From Harmothoe impar (lineage: Eukaryota; Annelida; Polychaeta; Phyllodocida; Polynoidae), in NCBI GenBank assembly GCA_947462335.1, contig OX381714.1:57829800-57893799 (forward strand): DNA of 64,000 nucleotides, written 5' to 3'. A program made the translations under genes and the position numbers. The notes under the pieces were generated by a model, which saw only the letters and a program-made list of their open reading frames with translations, ran no database searches and had not been told where the DNA came from. Positions 38,390 through 49,100 of the stretch are shown here, one piece after another (position 1 is the first letter of the stretch; the number at the start of each line of letters is the position of its first letter).

Positions 38390-38505
38390 GACAGAGAAAG
38401 CCAGAGAGAGACAGAGAGACAGTGTACCCCTAAAAGAGAGAGAGAGAGAGACAGAGGGAGGGACAGAGAGAGACAGACAGAGACAGAGACAGAGAGAAGT
38501 GGCTC
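38390..38505. repeat. AGAGAC simple repeat
   Basis: A purine-rich (GAGA)n/(GACAGA)n tract. Its pyrimidine-rich counterpart in the right arm lies at about 60,965-61,015, so it predates the duplication. Confidence 0.8.
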
Positions 38506-41035
38506 ACAGTATAGCCCAGTAACCATTATGATGCTGAAGGCTATTTATTGTGCTGAAACTGTAAGTTTAATCCTGCCATGAACTATGCCACATGCTAAAC
38601 AAACATTTGTCTTGTTAATAACAACAAAAACTGTTTCTTTACGACTAATAACCAACACCTTACCACCACCCCATCAGCTGTTCCCTGTACACAAATATAT
38701 AGCTCTATGTAGGTCTGAACACAAGTGGCTGGGGTAATTCAATTGCACAGCTTGCTATAATTATGGTAACGGACATGCAGTTCTCTCATTAAGCAATAAT
38801 CGAAATGTGACATGCTACCAGACGCACATTGTGTTCTACTCTCCAAGCAGAGGTTTGATTTCATTTTCTGATTGGATATTCAGTAGCAACCTGCCACTGA
38901 TTGAAGAGCCACAAACTAGTTGAGGTTACCTTACCAGCGGATAAGCACTACACACACATGAGGTTCTAAGTATCAAATCACAGCCCTTAGAGGGTTAAAC
39001 GATGAAAGCAGAGAACCTGATAAATACATCAAGCATCTGTGTTACCAATACAGAGACAACAGACTGCCCTATTTAACCAGCAGCGTGTCTGTGACAGTAA
39101 CAGAGCCATCATGGAGGATCAATAAACACCCATGTAGAGTCATACATCAGTGGTCGCGGCACCACACAGACATGCCATGCACTGATTAAGTACAGTAGTT
39201 GCTGCTGTGTTCCATGTTACATGAAAAACAGCAATTATACCTTTATACTCATGCCTACGGCCATCACTTAACTCTTCATGGTAAATGGATGAGTGTTTAT
39301 ACCACAAGGGCTATTTCAAATATCTCCTGGGGTATCCCTCAAGTGAAGGAAAATACTTTCAATTCAAATCATATCACCCTTGGTCACAATACTAACCAGG
39401 TACCATCTCATGAAGATTAGAAATAAAACAGATTGTTTATGGCCTTCGTCTTTAATATCTTTCTGAAATAAACTCCATAAGTATAAAGGCAACCTCATCT
39501 AAATGAATCTAGGTCATCTTAGTCACTGTCTTTGGTTATTTTGTCTTCCAGTTGCTTGTTGCTGGCACTGTCTCATGAGGAGCTATTATGTTTCCTTCAC
39601 CCATGATCAATTTACGTCATCTATGTTGACTTTGTAGTTTCATTCACCTTTCAATTTCAAATTACCTCCACTTTTATCTACTAAGGCTGATACTTGATAG
39701 CTAATGGAAAATTGTAAATGAAAACTAGTTGGAATTGAAGCCTGTATCTTCTCCTAATGGAATCTCACAATTCCTACCAAGCACTGCCCCTCCCTTGTCT
39801 CGACAGGGAACATGATAACATTACGTTTCTCTTTTGCAATAAAAGAACTTCCCCAAGGCGTGGCCTCTGCTAACAATGCTCATACCTCTTCCAATTTTTG
39901 TTTACATAGACTTAGGGAGGGAGCTTGTACATCAAACTATGAAGGTGCTGATGAAAATAACTCATATCCTTTTTTTTATTTTATTAATAGAAGCCTAGTT
40001 TTGTATATAAATTGGAGAAGAAGAGATATCATAGAGACCAGACGGGGAGCAAGTTATCAGTTTTATTCAGGACATGAATCTGGGTTGATGAATGGATACA
40101 ATCAGCAACAATAATTGACACCTCTTTGTCAGGCAGGTTTTATATAGGTCATGAAAGGATGAGTATTTATTGATGTATTGCTATAATAACATGCTTTGCA
40201 ACCTATATATCTGCAATTAGTTTTTGTACAAATTTAGATTACTAGGATATGACTTGGATATGACACTGCTGGAGTTTATAGAATTGTTCTAACTAATTTT
40301 AGCTCAGTTGGTATCTACAAAGAGCTTTTAGTATACGCAGAGAAAAGAAGTAGAATATTGGTGACTTAATTAGTCCAGTAAACGAACAAATTTATGTCAA
40401 CAAAATTGCAAGAAAAGGTTTCTCAGTGGTTTTCACCTCTTTGATATATGTACTTTCCAGAAAAAAATTGTTTCCGGCGATCCTGCCTGGGGAAGTGCCC
40501 CAAATCCAACATGGCCGCCACTAAACCAGGTTAAACAGGAAAACTGCTATAAAAATGGAACAAATCATCATATTCACACATATGTTGACTCTATTAACAT
40601 CAGCATGAACAGATCTACCCAATAGATTATGTCTCTTAATTTTGAAGTTTCAAAGAATAGCGTAAAATTCAAAATGGCCACCAAAAAGTCGTTAAAATGC
40701 ATGAAATGATACATCGCTGGTTCTAATCAACATAGAGATACAAATGAAGGTTCAAAATATATGTTTTTAAGGTCAGAGAATTTGAATTTACTATGTGTGA
40801 AAAGATAAATGGCAGCCATTTTTAATTTTTAATGAGGTCACTGCTAAGGACTGTTTAGACTACCACCTGAAAAGAGGATATTTTGCGTCTTTTGTCCTGA
40901 TAAGCATAGGTATAAGATTTGGAGTGGAAAATTCACTTTTGTGAGATCAGATATATGAGATCTAGCATGTGCATGAGATATATTCAAAATCCACATTGGT
41001 TTTTTAATTAGAGGTGCCTGCCACCAGGTTTGAGC

Positions 41036-42513
41036 AAACTTAGATTTCAGTTACATGCTCTATACATTATTATCTTGTAACATTGCTGGACTAAGTAGTA
41101 TGGGGGAAAGGTTTAGGTGAGGACGAATCAATTTACAGCAATGTACACTTCATAGGTTTGACCTTTTTAAGAGTTTGACAAAAGGGTCAGCAAGCCCCCC
41201 CCCCCCATCAAGCTATATGCTAGTTGGACCTATAGTAAAGGTATGGAATATCAGAGTATAATTATAGCCAGTACTCTACCAGTTGGCCATCATGGCTGAG
41301 TTATGCTAGAGACCTATAATGTTGCAGCTACCCATTGATATAAGATAAATATTAGTGGTTGAATGTTCGGGTGGCTGCATGTCTTGATATTTGAGTCACA
41401 GGTATATCGTTACAAGTCTGAGATTCCGAACCAGTTTAAACAAGTTGAGGTATTGTATATTGTTGAAAGTGTATTCCAGCCATCCATTGACTTATTGTCA
41501 AGGTGCGTAGAGAGAAGTCAGGAAAGAGGAGATACATACATGAATCTTTAATACAATAAGTTTTATTGGCTAAATCATTATCATGAGTTATAAGCATTTC
41601 CCTTTGACCACCTACTATGTTAATTGATCTAGGGAGTATCTATTAGGATATCCATAACATAAGAACCACCTCTGGAGTGCAGTAGTCTACATGTCCATGT
41701 GTAGTTTTAGCAGACCACCAGTGGGATCTGGTGGATAATGTATGTAACTATACCTACTGAAGGTCTTTATCATCTCCATCCTAGCAATGTTGTGCTTGTT
41801 ATGGCCACTGAATTACCTGTTTTCACAAGTCGTCAGAACAGACTTGAGACATTCTAGCTGATTTACCTCCACCAGTTATATCATTCCTCCTTCAAGCTTC
41901 CCTTTAGGGACGGATCCAGGAATTTTGGAAAGGGGAGGTATGGAATAGGCAAATAGGGGGGGGGGAGGGCTGTAGCCTACTATGTGAGTGGGGGGTTGGG
42001 GGTGGGGGGTGGCGGGTAATCCTACCTGGCAGTCTATGAAACTACTATACTACCAATGACATGCTCTTTGATAAACAAGCACACAGACAAACACTCAAAC
42101 ACACACTAACAACTTCCTCCCTTGTATGATATTCATATCAATACCATGAAGTAGGGGAATTTGTAGCTGAGTGTTGAGGGAGGGGTAGAAATATAAGGAG
42201 ACGTATGCATGTGCAGGAGGTGTTGAATAAAGCACTTGATAATGCTTGTGTTAAGTTGGGAGTAATACACCAACCAAAGGGGTTATTGCAGGATTTGATC
42301 TATGTGTAGCCTGGTCTTGTCAATCATCCTCTCCCCATAATGCATAAGATCAAAATAGATAAATAATGTTTTGTACAATTAGAACTTCCAATATTGCATT
42401 GCATCAAATGTGTCTCCACAAGTATGTTGAGATAACTATTAGATCTAAATGTCTGTGTTTGCCTTTATCAAAGAGCATACATAGTGGTAGTAGTAGTAGT
42501 AGTGGTCTGCACC
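41036..42513. other. Spacer sequence with G-rich tract
   Basis: I see no gene. A strongly G-rich stretch at about 41,955-42,018, with several runs of four or more G, could form a G-quadruplex on the plus strand. A C9 run lies near 41,197, and a (GTA)n microsatellite at about 42,484-42,503. Confidence 0.5.
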
Positions 42514-44237
42514 CTGGAAGCCGTTTCACCGTATCATACGGAGGGTCCGTATGACGTTTTTTTGCGTTTCAGTTCATTTTTGCGTTTCAGCTCAACATGT
42601 CCGCATCTTACGGAAAAAGATACGGCGGCCGTATGTACATACGGCCATAATTGCGTTTCTGTTCAACATACGGAGCAAGAAAAAAACGTATCTTTGGCGT
42701 ATTTAGTACAAGATATACAGAGGGGTAGGGGGGGGGGTGCTATGTTGAAAACAGGACATATACCCTGGTTTTTAGGGCCGTATGTCTCTTTTGTGCGCCG
42801 TATGTGGTATTTATGCTCCGTATGTTGGTACTGGATGTGGTGTACATGAGGAAGTGGTAGGGGTTGTGAGGAAGTGGTAGGGGTCGTGAGGAAGTGGTAG
42901 GGGTCGTGAGGAAGTGGTAGGGGTTGTGAGGAAATGGTAGGGGTCGTGAGGAAATGGTAGGGGTCGTGAGGAAATGGTAGGGGTCGTGAGGAAGTGGTAG
43001 GGGCCGTGAGGAGATGGTAGGAGCCACTACTACCATTTCGTCACCACTACAGCCAGCTCTGTACTCTGTTGTCTACCACCGTTTATACACAAGGAGTCTG
43101 TGGGCAAAGTTTCAGCTCTGTAGGGCCATTATTTACCGAGAAAAGACTCTTTTTCATGTAATTTCTCCCAAAATCCATATAATTTTTTATTTATTTTTTT
43201 ATCATGAAGCTAGAAGTTGGACTTAACTTATTTACCCGTTAAAATAATTCTAGGGTCATTTTATTACATATATATATAGCACTTTAAAAGTAGTAGTAGT
43301 TGAAATGTTAGCACTCAAGAGGTTTTGCACCTGTGTGGATGGATATGAACTCGCCGCGGTACAGGGGTGGCCCGCTCCAGATACCCAGTCAACACTTACA
43401 TTTTACTGACCAAACAGGCCATCGTACATCACAGGGCTGTGTTGGTGCTGCCACCTAGAGGCTAAGTCAAGCTGGCCTCAACTCCTCTCATATATATATA
43501 AGGTAATGGAGATCGCAAGCCTTGTGTTGGAGGTCATGTGGATCTAAACCATTTTTCTGTAAGCTAGTACAGTCCCCCACCTCCGTTCTCCCTTTTTAAA
43601 GTGCACATATATATGTAAAAAAATGTCTCTATGATTGTTTTAATGAATAGATAAGTAAAGTCCAACTTCTACCTTTATAATTAAAAAAAGATAAATTAAA
43701 AAAATTGATTTTCAACGAAATTATACCCAAAAATGTCTTTTCTTCTGTAACTCGGTAAATAATGGCCCTACAGAGCTGAAACTTTGCCCACAGACACCTT
43801 GTGTTTAAACAGGCAATAGCTATCAGAGTACAGAGGTGCCTTTCCCGACCTATCCTGTCCCTTCCCAAACCTCTCCTGTCCCTCCCCTGTCTCCAGGTCT
43901 CTTCCCCTAACATACGGACCCTATATATACCCTCCCCAGCCTACCTCCGTATGTTGCTACATATTATGACGTCACAGAGGGAATTCCCTAGGGGTTTCCC
44001 GGAATGTAGACTGGTTTTTGCATATTTTTGTAAAAGGGACAGGTGACAATGTCCGTATGTTGAGAGGGCCGTATGTTGGATGCCGTATGTTGATATTTTG
44101 TAAAAAAAGATACGGAGGGTATACGGAGGACCAACTGAAACAGAAAAAGTACTTTTGGTGTATAATTGCCGCATCTTGACCGCATCTTTCGGCCGTATCT
44201 TATATTTTATATCAACATACTGTGAAACGCCTTCCTG
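42514..44237. mobile_element. 1.7-kb foldback (long-TIR) element
   Basis: The outer ends CTGGAAGCCGTTTCAC and GTGAAACGCCTTCCTG are imperfect inverses. Further in, 43,072-43,235 and 43,650-43,815 are inverted copies (about 80% alike by eye), and 43,259-43,291 pairs with 43,591-43,624. The outer parts of both arms are packed with ATACGG and CGTATGTTG words in both orientations. There is no transposase ORF, and no target duplication was found. Confidence 0.65.
42848..43022 (+). repeat. 20-bp minisatellite, about 8.7 copies
   Basis: The unit GAGGAAGTGGTAGGGGTCGT repeats every 20 bp, with T/C and A/G variants between units. It sits only in the left arm of the foldback element, so it expanded after the arms formed. 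Confidence 0.9.
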
Positions 44238-45147
44238 GGGCTGCTGCTGGGGGCTGCTGCCATACACATGCTGGTGTGCTGGACGGAGAGAGCAAGCGGG
44301 GGTAGGGGGGTCTCTCCAGGCTAATTATAATGTAAAAAACCATTAGAAGAATTAGTATGCAATTAAAACCGTCCTAAATTATAAGAGACCAAAAAGTTAG
44401 GCCACAGACTTATCAAAGACTGATTAATCAAGGTCTTACTGTAAGAACCTGGAAATGATCTTTTACCACAAACGATGCTATCTTTGGGGAGGTAAAGATG
44501 CTGTATTTCAATTCTGCCACAATATCTACCCTGTGTTTTTCCATAATCTGCTGGAATGCATGCCCTTGTTGGTTTGGGACAGGTGTGAAGACAACAACAC
44601 TATAATATAGTGCTATAATATAGTGCTATATTATAGTATCTGCAACTAACCAGGACCTTAGTTGGAGGAAAGTTTGATGATGCCAAGAAGCACACATCCC
44701 AGTGGGCTAGGACCAACTTAGATGACTGACTGGGATTGGGGACAAGTTCAATTTGTGATGTATGGTTGGTGGCATCTGGTTCGCTATTGGTTACTATGCC
44801 CAAAGTATCAGATTCTTTCCAGCTTGTTAAAAAATGTTCCAGGCAATACCTCTATTTTCAGATAATACACTGATGGAAGCTATGCCTCTATCATCATATA
44901 CACAAAATTGTTGACTGGAACTAACAATTCAATCTTAAAGTTGATTCAGGATGTTCACCAAAGCCATACCTCTCTGCCTACGTCTGCACTTCATTCAGAT
45001 TCTTGTTATTTTGATCACAGTTGATGTTATTACCCAATATGGCCAATGTGTTGAATAGAATTACAATTTTATTCTATCCATTGATGATCCCCTGTGAAAG
45101 ACCATGGCTGAGCTCTTATTGTCCATAGAGACCCATTCCCTATATAC
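44238..45147. other. Non-coding spacer before the gypsy element
   Basis: I see no gene. A small palindromic AT tract lies at about 44,599-44,637, where ACTATAATATAG is mirrored by CTATATTATAGT. Confidence 0.5.
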
Positions 45148-45444
45148 TGTAATAGAACTAGAAGGCGAATGCTTAACTAGGAAAGAAACACGATGAGAGG
45201 AAGTAGTATGAGAAGTAAGTATATATATTGTCATCAAACATCAACAGTTACATAGGCGTATATATCAGGCTTGCAAGAAGCGACCGCTATAGATGAGCTC
45301 TAGAGTAGAACTGCCGGAATTCCTCCGCACGGCGCCTTATATGCCTCCGCGCGCCAGTGGCGCCACCTCGCGGCGCCGCCCGGAACCCCTCCTCCGCACG
45401 GCGTGCGGAGGAGCGCGGAGCCAGCTCTCCTCGGCTCCGCTACA
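45148..45444 (-). repeat. 3' LTR of the gypsy element
   Basis: 297 bp. Compared with 55,967-56,261 it has one extra TA in a TATATA run and G instead of A in GCCTCCGC(G/A)CGCC. It carries several TCCTCCGCA/TGCGGAGGA words, which also recur through the coding region. Confidence 0.92.
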
Positions 45445-45457
45445 CCCTTCCCTCTCT
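45445..45457 (-). promoter_or_regulatory. Polypurine tract
   Basis: On the minus strand this is AGAGAGGGAAGGG, directly before the TGTAGCGG start of the 3' LTR. Confidence 0.85.
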
Positions 45458-46140
45458 ATTTCAAACCCTCCCTACTCTTTTAGAATCCCCGAACTCGGTG
45501 GCCCTCTTCCACCACAGTATGAGGGATAACGGATATACTAGATTACTCATAAGAACTATAGCACAGTGATGAACTCTTAGGGGTAAGTATGACGATGAGT
45601 CCTACTGGGCACAACGGTGCCAACGTCCTTAGCTTGGAGATGAGTGGATGAGCGGTGGGCGCTCGACCGGCGGTCCTACGGTGCCGCCGGCCCCCCACAG
45701 GGTGACGGTGGTGAGGATGATGATGAGTCCTACTGGGCACAACGGTGCCAACGTCCTTAGCTTGGGGATGAGTGGATGAGCGGTGGGCGCCCGACCGACG
45801 GGCCATAGGGTGCCGCCGGCCCCCCACAGGGTGACGAATGATGAATGATGAGGCCTCGTCGCCCGTCGCTGGCGGTGGCGCTGCTTTCCGGGCGATGACT
45901 GGCGTACCAGGGACCGTCTACCGAGGACCATCCTCCCTCTGTAATGACCAAGATATGGGTTAACTCCGCCACTCCTTACTATTTGTCCCTCCTCCTATGG
46001 TAGCCTTACATCCCTCCTGCCCGCTGACTACTACCCCGCGCTTCCGGTACTGGTTGCGCCGACGCCCGCGTCTTCCCTGTTCCCCGAATCGCTGTCCCTC
46101 CCGTCATTATCTGTTCCCCCAACACAACAGCAGCATCCAG
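45458..46140 (-). other. 3' UTR of the gypsy element with 128-bp tandem duplication
   Basis: Between the pol stop and the PPT, a unit beginning GATGAGTCCTACTGGGCAC is present twice (45,594-45,721 and 45,722 to about 45,845) with a few substitutions. Frames across it have no domain and were not called. Confidence 0.75.
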
Positions 46141-49100
46141 CTAATTACGCTCAATACGACTTAAGTAGGCGTGGCTCACCTGAAGCGGAGACTTCGTTGG
46201 CAGGGGGCTCCGAGCCGCTAGGCGGGGCGAGCGACGTGGGCCCGCGGGTTGCGCCGACCTGAGATGGTACCGCGTCGTAATTGACGCGATGACGTCATAG
46301 ACTCCGGGTTCGATCACCCGAAGCCTGCTCATTATCTCCCCCCCCGTGGCCGAGAATTCGTCACCCATTGACAACGGAGGGAGGATAAAGGTGCCCCATT
46401 GCTCCAGGCGGTTGGGGTCCCTATCCTGGACCCACCACCAGGGCATCCAGGTCGCCCGCGGGTGGTGTTGGCCCAGGACGGCGGCCGAGGCGGGTGGCCG
46501 AGTGGCCCGGGCCGGCCGACGGCCTCCGGGCGGCGTCTGCGTGTTGGTGGACGGAGCAGGGCATCGGGGAGCAGAGGCAGTTCCCCCTGCGGCCAGGTCC
46601 TCCTCCGCCTTTTCCTTATACTTCCGGGGCACTTGGACTCCCCCCCACTGCTGGTGCGGTCGGGGCGCCGCCCGGCGCACGGTGGGGGCCGGAGCTGTAG
46701 GGGCTGGGGATCTCCACTCCTCTGGGAGCGCCGTGGTCTCCTCCTCATCCGCCACCGGAATGTTCTCTTCGGAGGGGATGGGTAGGACGGTGGTGGCTCG
46801 GGGGGGGTCGAAGGGGGACCATTCGACGCACAGGGTAGGGGAGCGGGGTGGGAGGAGCAGGGATAATCGACGATCCCAGACTCCGTCTTGGGTGCGACCC
46901 GGATGGATGTACGCACCCTCCCCGTCGCGGCAGTGCCTCCTTATCGCCGTGACGACCTCCCCCGGGAGGTACATGGGAGTGGGGGCTGTGGATGCTCCTT
47001 CAGCCGTCGTCGGCAGGGCGGGAGCGCCTTCTGCCCGGCTTTGGCTCCGCCGGGAGGAGCCCAGGTGTGTACCGCCACAGGTGGGAAGCCGAACTGTGGG
47101 AACCGGTGGGCGCGGTTCCGGCTGCACCGCCAAGGGCGGAATCGGTGGGCGCGGTTCCGGCTGCACCGGCAGGGGCGCCGTCGGTGTATCCGACCCCCCC
47201 TGCGGCGCCATAGTGGCTGGCTGGGAAGGGCTGCCAGGGGTAGGTGCGCGGGATCCGGAAGGCTCGACGGAGGGCGCCACCTGCGTACGAGGTTCCCCTC
47301 GCGCCGAGAGTGGGACCCATGTTGCTGTAGCGGCGTCCCACGTCACTCCCTCCTGTTCGGGGTGGCGGAGGTCCGACGGCTCCTTCTCCCCCCTGGTGAG
47401 GTCCACGTAGAACTCTGGTTCCTCGGCCGAAGGGAGGGCCAGCAGCTGGGAGGGGGAACCTGGGGGAGTGTCGCCATCCAGCGACAGCTGGCAGTAGGCG
47501 ACCGGCTCCAGGTGACCGTCACTGGGGGACGGGTCCGTAGCGGGTGAACCCCCGGCGGCCGTCTCGGTGGTCGTTGGGGTACTGGTCGTCATGGGGGGTG
47601 GAGTACTGGTCTTAGGGGGGGGCGAGCGTTCTGCGGCCGCCCTGCTGGCCGTCGGGGTACCCGTCGCAGGAGGGGTAGCGGAAGTCGGGTGCGGTGGGGG
47701 CGTCTGCTGAGCAACAACAGTTGGGACGTCCAGCCCCCGAGCCCGCAGGGCCTCCCGCTCCCCGGGTCCACTGCCGAATGATAAGTAAATATCCAGCTTT
47801 TTCTGCAGTATGGCCTCCTGCAGGCAACGGCTAGTGGCGGAGAGGGCGTGTGTGGCTGCGGCCTTCTCCTCGGGTGACCTCTTCTCCAGAGGGTGGGATT
47901 GTAGCTCCGCCAGCACCGCCTCCGAGGCCGCGATGATCTCATCCTCGGCGTGGGATAGAGACGGTGCGGAGACGCCGGAGTGTAGTCGTGCGGTGGCGGA
48001 TGGGGTGGGCGGGGTGGCCATGCTCAGCATAAGGTTGCGGGCTGCCGCCGCAGCCTCCTCCCCCCAGGAAGAGGCGAGGGTGGGCGGGAGCGGACCGGGC
48101 GACCCCAGGCTGAACGCCGGCGAAGCGCCCAGGGATCCTACCGACGACGTCCCCTGCTCAGCCAGCCCCGGGGCGAGGCCCGACTCTGCCTCCTCCGTGC
48201 GGGGAAGCATCACGCGGCGGGGGGGCGTGCTGGGGGTCGTAGCCGTCTCCGACCGGCTCCGTGCCGCGCGGGGAGGGGTCTCCTCTCTTCTGGGTGGCGT
48301 GGTGGTGGCCTCCGTTACCACCACCCGCCGGGGGGGCGACTTCGGTGGACCGGAGGGTACCACGGCCGGGCCCAACCGGTGCGCCACGGAGGCCGGGGTG
48401 GTTGGTGCTTGGAGAGTCCCTATCGTCGGGGCGGCAGAGGACGTGGTCCTTTTCGGGGTAGCGCTGCGCCCCCTGGAGGCGGAGGTGGAAGCGACCCTCT
48501 TTGGAGCAGGAGTCAGGGAGGCGGATGCCGTCCTCTTCACGCCACGCGAAGAGCTGGCGGAGGGGCTACGACTGGCTCCTCGGCCCTCCCTGCTCAGACT
48601 CCTGGCCTTGACAGTGGGGATAATGGGGTATGGGAGGGGCATGAACTTTTCTCCCCCTTCCGCGGCCCACTCGTATTCCGGACCCCCTTCGTTCCGGTGG
48701 AACCCTCTTAAGTGTCGGGGCAGGTCCCCCTTCCGAACTGACGCATAGGGGTTGCTGCCGTCCCAACCCCCACACTCGGTGCCAAAGGGGCACATCCAGC
48801 CCATAGATTGGGAGGAATGTTTCTCTGCCTTGTGGCGGGTGAGGGACCACTTCAAGGTGTAGGCCATACCGCAGCCGGGGGCATCACAAACCCAGGAGGC
48901 GGTGGGGCTGGGACCTTTGGGGGCCTTCTTCCTCCCTGCTGCTGGTGACTTACCACCCTTGCTGCACCTACCAGAGGAGGTGGAGGAAGCGTTGGAGTCG
49001 GCCCGGGAGGAGGAGGTGGTGGAAGAGCGGCTGGAGGCCGAGGAAGCTTTGGGCTTGGCCCTGGAGGAGGAGGTGGTGCTGGAGGTCTTAGCTGCGGAGG

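Larger units (their letters stand above)
35300..41035 (+). repeat. Left arm of a large inverted duplication
   Basis: This arm matches 56,470-64,000 in reverse complement, in order along its length. Anchors are 35,460-35,650 with 63,640-63,830; 36,430-36,650 with 62,550-62,790; 38,860-38,950 with 60,115-60,220; 39,240-39,400 with 59,200-59,390; 39,540-39,600 with 59,040-59,080; 40,430-40,900 with 56,760-57,190; and 41,005-41,030 with 56,470-56,495. I estimate roughly 80-90% identity in the best segments. No conserved ORF is seen in either arm. Confidence 0.85.

Noticed and set aside
42848..43022. CRISPR-like array
   Set aside because: The 20-bp units are directly contiguous with no spacers, and this is animal DNA. 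It is a minisatellite.
46346..48748. Long plus-strand frames (354, 219 and 312 codons) opposite the integrase extension
   Set aside because: They are antisense to an established frame in very GC-rich sequence. Composition is Gly/Arg/Ala-rich with no domain, so they are shadows.
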